From Alistipes sp. (GTDB taxonomy: Bacteria; Bacteroidota; Bacteroidia; Bacteroidales; Rikenellaceae), in assembly GCA_017408825.1 (NCBI GenBank), contig JAFQTX010000016.1, forward strand, positions 1 to 64,000: a stretch of 64,000 nt of DNA, given 5' to 3'. The position numbers and the translations under genes were made by a program. This document shows positions 45,822 to 55,763 of this stretch, piece by piece. Under the pieces are notes generated by a model. The model was not told the DNA's origin, made no database searches, and was given only the letters and a program-made list of their open reading frames with translations. Numbering within the stretch: position 1 is the first letter of the stretch; each line of letters begins with the position of its first letter.

Positions 45822-48800
45822 CTATAAGTTAGCATCATAGTCATACTCTACCAGAGAACCGCGACAGCGATTAACATAATCTGCCCATAATGAATCATTC
45901 ATATATGCCTGACGAGATCCTACTGGGATATATACAGGTGGATTACCCTGGAATAGATCGTCATATCTATAATCTACGTTAAGTGTTGGAGGGGTGGTTG
46001 CCTTTAAGTATACAGCCTCTATATTGTAATCACCGAAATCACTTCTGAACGCATATAGTCCTATTGATGTAATAGTCGAAGGCAGATATACAACTCTCAA
46101 TGGCACATTAATGAACGCACTGCTCGGTATCTCAGTAACACCCTCAGGGATCGTAATTGTTTCCAAAGCGGTGGTGCTAAAGACACCATGGCCCATGGTC
46201 TTAAGACCAGTACCCAAGGTAACATTCTTGAGGTTAGTACAATTATAAAAGGCAGATCCGCCAATTTCAGTTACTGTATCTGGGATAGTTACCTCGGTCA
46301 ATGATGTACAACCATTGAATGTCGAGGCAGATATCGTCTTTATACTCTCTGACAGTGTTATACTCTTTAGCGAAGTACACTTATAAAACGTTAAGTATTC
46401 ACCAGTATTCTCTATGCCATTACCAAACACCACACTCTCCACGCTTTCACACTTTTCGAAGGCTCTGGTTCCTATTTGGGTAAGGCTATCGGGGAATGTC
46501 ACACTCTTCAAGGCCTTACATTCGTAGAAAGCTTCTTCGCCAATGGTTGTAATATGATCACCAAAATCGACGGTTTCCAGCTTATGACACATGCAGAACG
46601 TTTCTGCAGGAATCTCTTTTATACCTGAGGTGAAAGTCACCTCTTGGAGCTCTTTGCACTGCTCAAAGACCCGATCTCCTAATGAGGTTATCGACTCGAC
46701 AATAGTTATTTTCTTAATTTTGCTATACTGGAATGCATAATTCGCAATCTTAGTAACACTATTAGGAATAACAATAGTGTTTAGGTAACAAGATGCAAAC
46801 GCAGACTCACTAATCTCTGTAAGACCGTCGGGAAGAACTACCTCGTCAAGTGGAGTGAACGAGAATGCACTCTTACCAATCGTCTTAAGGTTGGCTGGGA
46901 GTGTAATAGATGTAAGATTTGAGCAGCTACTGAAAGCAGATGCCTCGATTGTCTCTACACTATCTGGCAATACAATAGACTTAAGACCAGAAGTAGAATT
47001 AAACATACTTTTGCTGATTGTCTTTAGCCCAGAAGGGAGCGTGATAGACTCAAGGTCTGGCATATTGCTAAATGCATACTCGCCAATCGACTCTACACCA
47101 TCGTGCACTACGAGAGTTGTAAGAGTGGATACATAGTTAAATGCGTCATTGCCAATAGATGTTACCTCCTCAGGGATATAATAATCTGTAACACCTTTTG
47201 TGATAAACGACTTGAGAACACCATCCACTACCAAACAATGACCATCCTCAGATACATACTTACCCGATAAGCCAGTAAGCGATGTACAATCATTAAATAC
47301 TCCATTACCCAATGATACTATGGCGGTTGGAAGTTCAGATACGGTTGTCAGCGAGGTGCATCTTGAAAAAGCAGTATCGCCGATCGTTGTTAGAGATGAA
47401 GGTAACTTTACAGATGTTATCGCTGTTCTACTAAATGCGCTGCTTCCTATCTTTACAACGCTGTCAGGGATCTCAACACTTTGCAGTGAGGTACATTTGT
47501 AGCATGCTTTATTAGGGATCTCTGTTACGCTCTCTGGCCACTTAAGTGATGTGATACCAGCACTGTCAAATGCCGAATCTCCGATAAATGTAACACTCTC
47601 AGGAATCTCGATATTCTTCAGTAACGTACAACTATAGAATGTTTGACGAGGCAGATTGGTCAAACCCTTTGGCAAGCGTACTGACACCAGTTTTTTGCTG
47701 TTCATAAATACATTCTCACCAAACTGGGTAACACTATCGGGAAGAGTTATCGTAGTAATCTTTGTATTCATAAATGCGCTATTATTTATACGAGTCAATG
47801 GCTGATCGTAGCTAAGCACCCACTGTCCGATAGTCTCATCATAACTATTACTAAGGAGTGTCGCACCCTCCTGTGCAATATATTTGAATGTAATAGCACC
47901 ATCCGTCTCAGGGGTGTACCATATCTGGTTATCAGCAGGAAGCAGCTCACCTAAAGCCAACTCTATATAGTCGCTACTCCTGGTGATAGTGCCATCAGAG
48001 AGCGTAAAGCTAACGCTTACTGACTCCTCTCCTGCATAGAACTCCTCGCTCAGAGCCTCGGCCGAAGCAGAGATAGTGATCACGCCACTCTCCACATCAG
48101 CCACGCACGACAACAGAGGCAAATCGACAAACTCCGAAGCACGTGTCTTGGTGCTAATAGCCTTAAGAGAGGCAAGAGTAGAGTAGTTGTCGGCAATCTC
48201 CTGTGCAACACTCTTAGGAGCAACTTCAAAGTCCATATAGAGTATGCCTGCGCCGTTAGGGGCCACCTTCACCGTAGCCTTACCATCGTTGTACTCAGGA
48301 ACGAAGGTCATTGACTGCAAGCGTGATAGAACTCTATTTGATGCCAAAGGTATGGTGATAACTGTGCCATCAGCAAGTGTAAAATAGGCATTCTCCTGAT
48401 CATAGGTTACGGCAGAGAAGAATGAGTCGCCATCCTTACCATCTGCGCCATCCTGACCATTCTCGCCATTGATACCATCCTCGCCAGTAGCCTTACCGAG
48501 CTGAGTCCACGTCGCACCCTCGTCGTATGACACATACCAGTAGTTCTCCTCAATCTTTAGTTGTGGGGTGATACCATCCTTGCCATCTTCGCCATTGACA
48601 CCATCCTTGCCATCTTCGCCGTTGATGCCATCCTTGCCATCTTCGCCGTCGATACCATCCTTGCCATCTTCGCCGTTGATGCCATCCTTACCATCAGTGC
48701 CCTCTGCCTTAATCTTATTACCATCGCCATCGAGCAACCACTCGCCATCGAGAGTCCAGTAGTAGATACCATCGGCATCCTGTCTAACACCAATCACAGG

Positions 48801-49148
48801 CGTATAGCCGTCGGCGCCATCCTTGCCATCAGCACCATTAGCGCCATCTTTACCGTGATAGATTGTCACAGGCTGCGACTTGGTGAAGGTGATTGTATAG
48901 CCTATGACCTCACCACCCTCGGTGATAGGGGTGATGCTTGCAATTGTATCGCTCTCCTGTAGAGCGGTTACAAGAGTTTGTAGAGCCGAGATGTTGGTAT
49001 TCATCTTTTTACATAGCTCTTCGAGAGCCGTGATACGCTCCTCATGATTGTTTAGCTTATCCCATACGAGCGTATCATCGTACGCATCGTGACAGCCACA
49101 AAATAGTGTTGCCAATAGAAGTAAGCAAATGGTAAATAGTCTTTTCAT
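45822..49148 (-). CDS. Giant lipoprotein: DUF4988, collagen-like tract and BspA-type LRR
   Basis: An 1108-residue lipoprotein with lipobox LFCGC (about Cys19). A coiled-coil segment (LEELCKKMNTNISALQTLV) begins the DUF4988-like region, which is cut by Gly-X-Y repeats: short GKDGANGADGKDG blocks near residue 98 and a longer run of GKDGINGED units near 150-190. Residues about 250-420 are beta-rich. Residues about 440-1070 contain over twenty BspA-type leucine-rich repeats (IGDSAFDSAG, ITLPDSVTQFGENVF). It is likely surface-exposed and long, with a trimeric or rod-like stalk. The gene has an unusually long, structured leader. Confidence 0.88.
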   Translation of the reverse strand: MKRLFTICLLLLATLFCGCHDAYDDTLVWDKLNNHEERITALEELCKKMNTNISALQTLVTALQESDTIASITPITEGGEVIGYTITFTKSQPVTIYHGKDGANGADGKDGADGYTPVIGVRQDADGIYYWTLDGEWLLDGDGNKIKAEGTDGKDGINGEDGKDGIDGEDGKDGINGEDGKDGVNGEDGKDGITPQLKIEENYWYVSYDEGATWTQLGKATGEDGINGENGQDGADGKDGDSFFSAVTYDQENAYFTLADGTVITIPLASNRVLSRLQSMTFVPEYNDGKATVKVAPNGAGILYMDFEVAPKSVAQEIADNYSTLASLKAISTKTRASEFVDLPLLSCVADVESGVITISASAEALSEEFYAGEESVSVSFTLSDGTITRSSDYIELALGELLPADNQIWYTPETDGAITFKYIAQEGATLLSNSYDETIGQWVLSYDQPLTRINNSAFMNTKITTITLPDSVTQFGENVFMNSKKLVSVRLPKGLTNLPRQTFYSCTLLKNIEIPESVTFIGDSAFDSAGITSLKWPESVTEIPNKACYKCTSLQSVEIPDSVVKIGSSAFSRTAITSVKLPSSLTTIGDTAFSRCTSLTTVSELPTAIVSLGNGVFNDCTSLTGLSGKYVSEDGHCLVVDGVLKSFITKGVTDYYIPEEVTSIGNDAFNYVSTLTTLVVHDGVESIGEYAFSNMPDLESITLPSGLKTISKSMFNSTSGLKSIVLPDSVETIEASAFSSCSNLTSITLPANLKTIGKSAFSFTPLDEVVLPDGLTEISESAFASCYLNTIVIPNSVTKIANYAFQYSKIKKITIVESITSLGDRVFEQCKELQEVTFTSGIKEIPAETFCMCHKLETVDFGDHITTIGEEAFYECKALKSVTFPDSLTQIGTRAFEKCESVESVVFGNGIENTGEYLTFYKCTSLKSITLSESIKTISASTFNGCTSLTEVTIPDTVTEIGGSAFYNCTNLKNVTLGTGLKTMGHGVFSTTALETITIPEGVTEIPSSAFINVPLRVVYLPSTITSIGLYAFRSDFGDYNIEAVYLKATTPPTLNVDYRYDDLFQGNPPVYIPVGSRQAYMNDSLWADYVNRCRGSLVEYDYDANL
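48566..48700. repeat. 27-bp tandem repeats coding the collagen-like tract
   Basis: Between about 48566 and 48700 the block CCATCCTTGCCATCTTCGCC recurs every 27 bp, about four and a half times, with changes mostly at one codon. On the minus strand this encodes GKDG(I/V)(N/D)GED units. The low divergence suggests recent slippage, so copy number may vary between strains. Confidence 0.9.
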
Positions 49149-49237
49149 AAATAAAAGATTATTGCTTTGACCGTCTCAACTCCCTCGGCGGCTGATTAAT
49201 ATAAAAAACAGAAAGTGTGGAGTTGATTCGACGTTCA

Positions 49238-49407
49238 TTAATCTGAAGGTTGTGGAAAGACCTGACCAAAATAAACGCTACAATGCCCCACACCTGGATA
49301 GTATGGGGAGTATGCACAAAATGTGTGCATAACCACATAGCTATACAAGAAATGAGTGTTGCTCGTTCATCCCTTGGTCAAGAAAACTTCCACATTTTCA
49401 GATTAGG
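49238..49407 (-). ncRNA. Structured inverted-repeat element in the leader of the DUF4988 gene
   Basis: Two arms of about 40 nt pair: TAATCTGAA, TGTGGAA and TGACCAA on the minus strand (from 49406 inward) match TTGGTCA, TTCCACA and TTCAGATTA at the other end. Inside are TATGCACA/TGTGCATA (49311-49331, perfect) and CCCCATAC/GTGTGGGG (49286-49308). The last is complete only on the minus strand, through a U-G pair, which is the coding strand of the downstream gene. A third stem TCAACTCC/GGAGTTGA (49176-49226) lies closer to the start codon. It may be a cis-acting RNA; a MITE-like element is the alternative. Confidence 0.45.
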
Positions 49408-49455
49408 ACTGCGAAAAACACTTTCAATATGTCTGCTATCTTTTCAATAGCACCA

Positions 49456-49486
49456 CAAATATATGCAGAATTTTTGAAACAAGCAA
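49456..49486 (-). promoter_or_regulatory. Candidate promoter of the DUF4988 lipoprotein gene
   Basis: On the minus strand TTG (49486-49484), 20 bp and TATATTTG (49463-49456) fit the consensus apart from one base in the -33 box. The leader would be about 300 nt, covering the inverted-repeat element. Confidence 0.5.
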
Positions 49487-49628
49487 CACTACGATAGGGC
49501 ATTGCATAAAAAAAATAAAAGAAACTTTTATGGCAATGATGCAAAACACCATTTTTTGCATCATTACCACTTTTATCACGCCACCACTTAGGAGACACAT
49601 CAATGTAAAAAGGCTCTTAAAGCGGGGA

Positions 49629-49728
49629 GTGCATTATGACGCCGAACCAGCAAAAAGTTGTGACTTTTCATCACGTGTGGCACACTTTGGCGCAAAACGC
49701 TGTTGGAGTGGGTGCGTCATTATGACGC
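49629..49728. repeat. 86-bp palindromic repeat family, locus 3
   Basis: One complete unit (about 49629-49714) and the first 14 bp of another (GTCATTATGACGCC), ending 2 bp from the stop codon of the helicase-nuclease gene. The CAAAGATA promoter-like box of the other loci is changed to CGAACCAG here. The remaining part of the 582-bp gap (about 49490-49628) shows a short hairpin, GATGCAAAA...TTTTGCATC (49538-49563), and nothing else recognisable. Confidence 0.85.
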
Positions 49729-49730
49729 CT

Positions 49731-52700
49731 CTACTCGCCAACCTTTACCACCTCGCCACGCAGAATATACCATACATACCCCTCAATATTGTCGTAGAGC
49801 TCCATATCTCGCAGTATGGAGATATACTCAGCCACCTGCTTGCAGTAGCGCTGCTCGACATTATCGCCAAACTTATAATCCACAACTACCGCCCTGCGAC
49901 CACGTATCATAACCCTATCGGGGCGGCGCATACTCTCACGAGTGATAATGTCCGCCTCATTTTTAATGTCGTCCCACTCACCCGAGAACCACTCCTGCAC
50001 CTGCACATTGCTCATAGCACGCTCTATGGAATCCCTAAGCCGCAACGCCTCGCTATCAGAGATCAGCGACTGTGCCGTCATCTGGCCAAGTGCATCGTAT
50101 ATATCCTCAATGCTCTTTGCCTGCTCAAATAGCTTATGTAGACGCACACCCTGACGACGATTCGAACTGCTAAACTTAAGCCCCTCGTCAGTAAATCTAT
50201 GATTAGGGTATCGAATCTTTAGCTCGGGGGTGTGGGCGGTATAACTATCAAGAATAATGTTACGCTCCTTATCGAGTTTATCGCTCGAGATTTCGCACTG
50301 AATCTTCGTTCCATAGCGATACACCATTCGCTCGACACCCTCCTCACCATTATAGGTTTCAGCCTCGGCAACAACACCTGTCACTGCGCGCGACAGAAGG
50401 GGCACTATATTGTTAATCGTATCCGACGACTTACTCTTAGTATTCAGGCGTGTAGGAGCAATCATATAGAGCTCTTTCGAGGCTCGTGTCATAGCCACAT
50501 ATAGGAGGTTTACACCATCCACATGGCTCATCACCAACTCCGAATAGTAGTCTGGCGTAAACTCTGAGTTCTGCATCGAGCTACCATACGTAACGGGGAA
50601 CTCTCCAATTTCGGAGAGCTCATCACTTGCCGCCTGCGACCATACAACGGTTTGCAGCGAGCCCTTTGGCGCAGTATCCCACTTGCAATATGGCACAATG
50701 ACGACTGCTCGCTCGAGGCCCTTTGCCTTATGAATAGTAGATATCTCGATTGTGTCGGCAGTCATATCCACACTAAGTGTTTCGCTGTGGCCACGCTCGT
50801 CCCACCACTCCAGATAACGAGCAATATCGGCGATACGTGATGTTGAGAATGAGTAGACACCCTCGTGTAGAGCCTGAATATAGGCTATACGATCCTTGCG
50901 CTCATATAGCGAGTAACGCATAACGATCTGTTCGAAGGCCTCGAGAGGCGATAGGTGGGCAATATGCGAGAGGAAAGCCAGCTCCTCGTCATCAAACATA
51001 TGGTCGTAGCGCTTACCCAGAAACCTATTGTACACACCCCGCTCGATGCGGTTATCAACATCTATTGTAAGGCGCATCACAGCAATCACAAAGTCCGCCA
51101 CATCGCAGTTCTCGACGGTGAGCGCATCGGCAGTAAGGATATTAAATCCCACCTCGCCACGTGAGGCGTATCGCTCCTCCTTGTATCGGAATAGCTGCTC
51201 AGCAACCTTGCGACCATCATTCGACCCACGCACCAGAATGAGAATATCACTGAAACGGTAGCCTCGACTGATAACATCCTCGATGACCTCGATAAATGGG
51301 GAGTCGATAAGCGTAGAGTCGTAGAGTGTCAGTTCGGCATAGCCCTCATCCATATATTTACGACCAGGCGTCTGTCGATGGTTACGATATGCCGAACTCA
51401 TCACATCATAAAGCGATGCGTGAAGTGACTTCGATATACGCCTACTATTCAGCGCCTCGTCAATGATATTATTGAGGTATTGATTATCTATCTCGACAAC
51501 TCGATCAATCATCTCGTTATTGAACGACACTACACGCTCCAAACTTCGATAGTTCTCCTTAAGGGGCTCCACCTCGACATTATTCTCGCCAAGATCACGG
51601 CGTGCCACCTCCTGAAGCAGACGCCAGTCGCCACCTCTCCATCGATATATCGACTGCTTAACGTCACCTACGATGAGCACCGAACACTGGTCGCTCTCTG
51701 CCATAGCATTTTGCAACAGCGGCAACATATTGTTCCACTCTCGCACCGACGTATCCTGAAACTCATCAATCATAAAACGCTCGTAGCGATTACCCACCTT
51801 CTCATATATAAACGGAGCATTGCTACCATCCACAAAGGTCGAAAGGATGTGCTTGGTCTCGCCAAGGATCATTATATTCTCCTCCTCGCAAATCTTCGTC
51901 ACCTGCTCGTAGAGATCGGCAAGCAGCGCAAAGCTACGATAGTTGTCACGCAGCAAGGTAGCTGTATTTACCAACTTCTCGGTCTTGGCATAGCTCTGAC
52001 ACAACTCGGCAAGCAGAGGTTGTAGGCGTTGCGCCGCATCATGCACAGCAGCGCCAGCACCCTTACCATACCACTCGTCGATACTCTCAGCAGCCTTGAG
52101 CATCGTTGCGTTGGGCGCAAAGAACTCACCCTCAGCATACTTCGCAAACTTAAATACGAAGCTACGTGACGCACCCTTGAACATATCTGCTCCCACACCG
52201 CACTCCGCCATAATCTGCACACCACGCTCACCCAGAGCCTTAATGCTACTCTTAGCCGCCTCGGCACGAGCAGTGGCACGAGATACTATATCATTAAGCT
52301 CGGACTTCGACTTGCGCATCTTCATACGCTCACGACTGCCCTCCTTGAAGATCTCACGACCCAACGAGCGTAGATCGCCACGCATATCCCACCTGTCGCC
52401 ATCACTGAGTCGCTCCTCGGCGAACTCCAGCATCCAGTGCTTAAGCTCCTCGTTATCAGCAATGTTTTCAACAAGATTATCCGCACCACGAACCAGCAAC
52501 TGCGTAGGATCAAGCTCGATATTGTAGTTTAAGTCGATGCCCAGCTCCTTGATAAAGGCACGAATTATTCGCTGGAAGAACTTGTCGATTGTAAGCACGC
52601 TAAAGCGTGAGTAGTCGTGCAGAATAGAGGTGCGAGCACGCATAGCCTGCTTGCGCACCATACTCTCAGTAAGTTGCAGTTCAGCGCAGAGCTTTTCGAC

Positions 52701-52907
52701 ATATGGGCTCTTACACCCTGAGGCCAATAGGTGTATTTCACGGAGTATTCGCGACTTCATCTCCTCGGTGGCCTTGTTTGTAAAGGTCACAGCGAGTATC
52801 GCACGATACATCTCGGGATGTTCAACAACATCTCGCACATACTTGTATGCCAGCTGATAGGTCTTTCCCGAGCCGGCACTTGCACTCAGTATCTTAGCTC
52901 GTTTCAT
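49731..52907 (-). CDS. AddA-type UvrD/RecB helicase with C-terminal nuclease
   Basis: About 1058 residues from the ATG at 52907, which overlaps the partner gene by 4 bp (ATGA). It is the helicase-nuclease subunit of a double-strand-break resection complex. Superfamily 1 motifs are present: SASAGSGKTYQL (about 7-18), TFTNKATEEM, DEFQDTS, VGDVKQSIYRWRGGD, STIHKAKGLE and LLYVAMTRASKELY. The C-terminal RecB-like nuclease shows the Asp of RPDRVMI and the VVDYKFGD motif. It would work with the AddB-type protein encoded just upstream to process DNA ends for RecA. Confidence 0.9.
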   Translation of the reverse strand: MKRAKILSASAGSGKTYQLAYKYVRDVVEHPEMYRAILAVTFTNKATEEMKSRILREIHLLASGCKSPYVEKLCAELQLTESMVRKQAMRARTSILHDYSRFSVLTIDKFFQRIIRAFIKELGIDLNYNIELDPTQLLVRGADNLVENIADNEELKHWMLEFAEERLSDGDRWDMRGDLRSLGREIFKEGSRERMKMRKSKSELNDIVSRATARAEAAKSSIKALGERGVQIMAECGVGADMFKGASRSFVFKFAKYAEGEFFAPNATMLKAAESIDEWYGKGAGAAVHDAAQRLQPLLAELCQSYAKTEKLVNTATLLRDNYRSFALLADLYEQVTKICEEENIMILGETKHILSTFVDGSNAPFIYEKVGNRYERFMIDEFQDTSVREWNNMLPLLQNAMAESDQCSVLIVGDVKQSIYRWRGGDWRLLQEVARRDLGENNVEVEPLKENYRSLERVVSFNNEMIDRVVEIDNQYLNNIIDEALNSRRISKSLHASLYDVMSSAYRNHRQTPGRKYMDEGYAELTLYDSTLIDSPFIEVIEDVISRGYRFSDILILVRGSNDGRKVAEQLFRYKEERYASRGEVGFNILTADALTVENCDVADFVIAVMRLTIDVDNRIERGVYNRFLGKRYDHMFDDEELAFLSHIAHLSPLEAFEQIVMRYSLYERKDRIAYIQALHEGVYSFSTSRIADIARYLEWWDERGHSETLSVDMTADTIEISTIHKAKGLERAVVIVPYCKWDTAPKGSLQTVVWSQAASDELSEIGEFPVTYGSSMQNSEFTPDYYSELVMSHVDGVNLLYVAMTRASKELYMIAPTRLNTKSKSSDTINNIVPLLSRAVTGVVAEAETYNGEEGVERMVYRYGTKIQCEISSDKLDKERNIILDSYTAHTPELKIRYPNHRFTDEGLKFSSSNRRQGVRLHKLFEQAKSIEDIYDALGQMTAQSLISDSEALRLRDSIERAMSNVQVQEWFSGEWDDIKNEADIITRESMRRPDRVMIRGRRAVVVDYKFGDNVEQRYCKQVAEYISILRDMELYDNIEGYVWYILRGEVVKVGE

Positions 52908-55747
52908 CGTCGGCATATACTCTTAAAGTCACAATACTTACACATATCCACATCCTCGGTCTGACGGAATGGCTCATCGTAGTTGAATAGCTGCTCAAGC
53001 GCCGAGCTTAGCTCCCTCTCGAACTCTTCGGCATAATCGCTATAACGCTCGACAAAGCAATCTGCCATCTTATCGCACAGCTTCGGAGAGTAGTCGTCCG
53101 CCAGCATCTTCGATGCAAAGTAGAGCGTAGGCAACGACTCGACACCCTCGGTGCGATGCAACATCATCGAATAGAGCAGCGTCTGGAAGATATTTGAGAT
53201 GCGCTCATTGGCTGTTCCCGTAAACAGTTTCGATACTCCATTAAACTCGAGGTGAGGCACATTGCCGCTCTTATAATCAATGATTTGCAACGTTCCATCA
53301 GGCAGCGTGTCGATACGATCAGCACGACCCGACAGATTTACGTTTCGGCCATTCGAGATAGGGTAGCGGCACTTCACCTCATCCTCCAGGCCTGTAATCG
53401 TAAAGCCCTCGACAGAAGCGTCATAGCGCAATATTCCACGCATTATATACTTCACAATGATATCCCTTACCAGGATTGTATCTCCCGAAAGCTCCCTATC
53501 ATCAAGGCTCTTGCCACCATGCAATAGCCGAGCGATCGTGCGATTTACCGCCTCTTCGACAATCTGACGCTTACGCAACTTAGATATCGCCGACATAGGA
53601 TTTTTCACACCCACAAGCGGCGTATATAGCTCCTGCATCGTCTCGTGAAGGATATTTCCAAACGTGAGCGCATCAATCGTATCGCTAATCTCATCCTGAG
53701 GCTTAAGTTTAGCCACAGAGTGCAGATAGAACTTTAGCGGACACTCGATATACCTAAACAACGCCGTGGGCGATAACGAGTGTTCTTCGTCTGGGGCAAG
53801 ATACCTCGCAAGCATCTTTTGCTCGTAATCACCCTTCTCAACCACGATGGGCGCCACCTCCTCGACACCCAAATCTACACCGACTGACAGCTTCTCAATA
53901 GGATATGGCGACTCATACTCAAGCTGATAGATATATCGGCTACACTCTCCAGTGCTCTTATCGTCGGCACGCGAGCAGTAGAGCATCGACACACTCTTAG
54001 CCCTCTGAATGAGTCGATAGAAGTAGTAGGCATACATCGCCTCGTGCTGCTCGGGGGTAGGCAGACCATAGGCCGCACGAAGATTATAGGGGATAAACGA
54101 TGGCTGACCTGTCTTGTCGCTCGGAAAACTTGTGTCGGTCATCGAGAGTATGATGACATTCTCAAAGTCTACGTTGCGAGTCTCGAGAATACCCATAATT
54201 TGCACTCCCTCAAGCGGTTCACCCTCATACGGTATGGTCACGCTCTGAAGATGACGACGCACAAGCGATATAAACACCTCGACCGATGGATTAATCTCAC
54301 ATCGCTCAACGGCAAGCATCATCTTCGAGATCTCGTCGTAGGCAATATTGATATACTCGCAGTTCGTCTTATCGCTCTCGGCAATCACATCACCAAGCGC
54401 CGTAAGCACCTCGAGCAAGTATTTAGCCATCTGCTGCCAACTATCTCGTTTGCTGAATATTACCTTTAGAATATCGCTATCTGCAAATAGAGTCTCCTCG
54501 ATCGACACCATACGATTGGCCACAATGTGGTCGTAGAGCCGTTTGGCATCTTTACCCACCGAATCCGCAACATATGGATGCGACAACAGGCCAAGCACAT
54601 CAACGTGATAGAACACCGCCACATCACCACGCACTCTTCCGTGCGATTGCAGCTCAACGAGGCGTTCGATCAGCGAATTAACCAGCGTTATCTTGAGAGG
54701 ATAACCCATCGTGACATTCACCTTATCCACACTCTTGGGCAGCGAGTGCAACATCGGCACAAGCATATTTTCATCCGTAAGAACTATCGCTGTGCGCTTA
54801 TCAAGGCTCTCTGCACCAAGCCTCTCGAGTAGCTCGGCAGCATATTTACACTGCACCACATTCGACACACAGGCAATCGAACGTATCTGCTTATCAATCT
54901 TCGTAAAGTTATCGGTCGATATAGACTCTGTGGCAGGAAACGACACTATATTTTCACGCATAAACTCACCAGCCTCGTGCCAGCAGTTTTGCGTATAGTA
55001 ACTATCGTAATCCCAATAGAACTCGGCACCTTCATCGCTATGCGACAGGTATTCAAAGAGTTGCTTTTCGCTACTTGATAGAGCATTAAAACCAGCTACC
55101 ACGTAACGCCCTTTAGGTAGATCAACCTCATCTCCACGAGCTATTCGCTCCACGGCCGTACGATAGATCATACCCGCATAAGCAAAACCTAACGAGGCTA
55201 AACGAGCACGAAACTCGGTATATATCATTGGGAGGCTGCGCCATATCTTCAGAAAGCGCTGCTTCTGCTCGCTGAGCGTGTCGCTGTCGCCGATACTCTT
55301 CCAGAATGATATTATACGCAACTGCTCAGGGGTGAGGTAGGAGACATCGGCCTCAAGTTCCTTTATATCTTCAAGATTACGAAGTAGTTGCGAGGCATCG
55401 ACCTGGTACTTATCAATGAGGTCGAAATCGGCAATCAACATCTCGCCCCAAAAGTAAAACTTATCGAATGTTTCCGTGGGGTGATACTTTACATATATAT
55501 TGTAAAGCTCTGATATTAGGCGTATTCGCTCACCACGCACAAGCCCCGAAGCACGCTCCATCAGCTCATCTACACTCATCCACTTTGGCTGCCATACCGG
55601 TCTCGAGGATACGGCTGCAAGCGCACTATTGAAGAAGGTGCGAGCACGCAGCGATGGGAAGAGTATAATAAGTCGAGAGAGGTCTCCCGAGTAACGCTCG
55701 AGAAGCCTCTCTGCCAGCTCTTGTAAGAATGATTTGCCCATACCCAC
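52904..55747 (-). CDS. AddB-type PD-(D/E)XK nuclease / inactive helicase subunit
   Basis: A 947-residue partner of the AddA-type gene, coupled by a 4-bp overlap. The N-terminal part is helicase-like but has no proper P-loop (LIILFPSLRARTFFN). The C-terminal nuclease has GRADRIDTLPDG and QIIDYKSGNVP. A cysteine in YIECPLKFYL with the cluster CKYCDFKSIC at the extreme C-terminus matches the iron-sulfur staple of AddB. An ATG two codons inside (55741) is also possible as start. Length and layout fit the Bacteroidetes AddAB form. Confidence 0.87.
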   Translation of the reverse strand: MGMGKSFLQELAERLLERYSGDLSRLIILFPSLRARTFFNSALAAVSSRPVWQPKWMSVDELMERASGLVRGERIRLISELYNIYVKYHPTETFDKFYFWGEMLIADFDLIDKYQVDASQLLRNLEDIKELEADVSYLTPEQLRIISFWKSIGDSDTLSEQKQRFLKIWRSLPMIYTEFRARLASLGFAYAGMIYRTAVERIARGDEVDLPKGRYVVAGFNALSSSEKQLFEYLSHSDEGAEFYWDYDSYYTQNCWHEAGEFMRENIVSFPATESISTDNFTKIDKQIRSIACVSNVVQCKYAAELLERLGAESLDKRTAIVLTDENMLVPMLHSLPKSVDKVNVTMGYPLKITLVNSLIERLVELQSHGRVRGDVAVFYHVDVLGLLSHPYVADSVGKDAKRLYDHIVANRMVSIEETLFADSDILKVIFSKRDSWQQMAKYLLEVLTALGDVIAESDKTNCEYINIAYDEISKMMLAVERCEINPSVEVFISLVRRHLQSVTIPYEGEPLEGVQIMGILETRNVDFENVIILSMTDTSFPSDKTGQPSFIPYNLRAAYGLPTPEQHEAMYAYYFYRLIQRAKSVSMLYCSRADDKSTGECSRYIYQLEYESPYPIEKLSVGVDLGVEEVAPIVVEKGDYEQKMLARYLAPDEEHSLSPTALFRYIECPLKFYLHSVAKLKPQDEISDTIDALTFGNILHETMQELYTPLVGVKNPMSAISKLRKRQIVEEAVNRTIARLLHGGKSLDDRELSGDTILVRDIIVKYIMRGILRYDASVEGFTITGLEDEVKCRYPISNGRNVNLSGRADRIDTLPDGTLQIIDYKSGNVPHLEFNGVSKLFTGTANERISNIFQTLLYSMMLHRTEGVESLPTLYFASKMLADDYSPKLCDKMADCFVERYSDYAEEFERELSSALEQLFNYDEPFRQTEDVDMCKYCDFKSICRR

Positions 55748-55763
55748 AGCCTTACTTCATCTT

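Noticed and set aside
48566..48700. Regularly spaced repeats resembling a small CRISPR array
   Set aside because: The units are directly adjacent 27-bp blocks in frame with a coding sequence and encode GKDGINGED; there are no spacers and no cas genes.
49731..55747. Helicase-nuclease pair as a phage defence system
   Set aside because: Motifs, coupling and the C-terminal cysteine cluster fit AddAB DNA repair; no other defence genes are adjacent.
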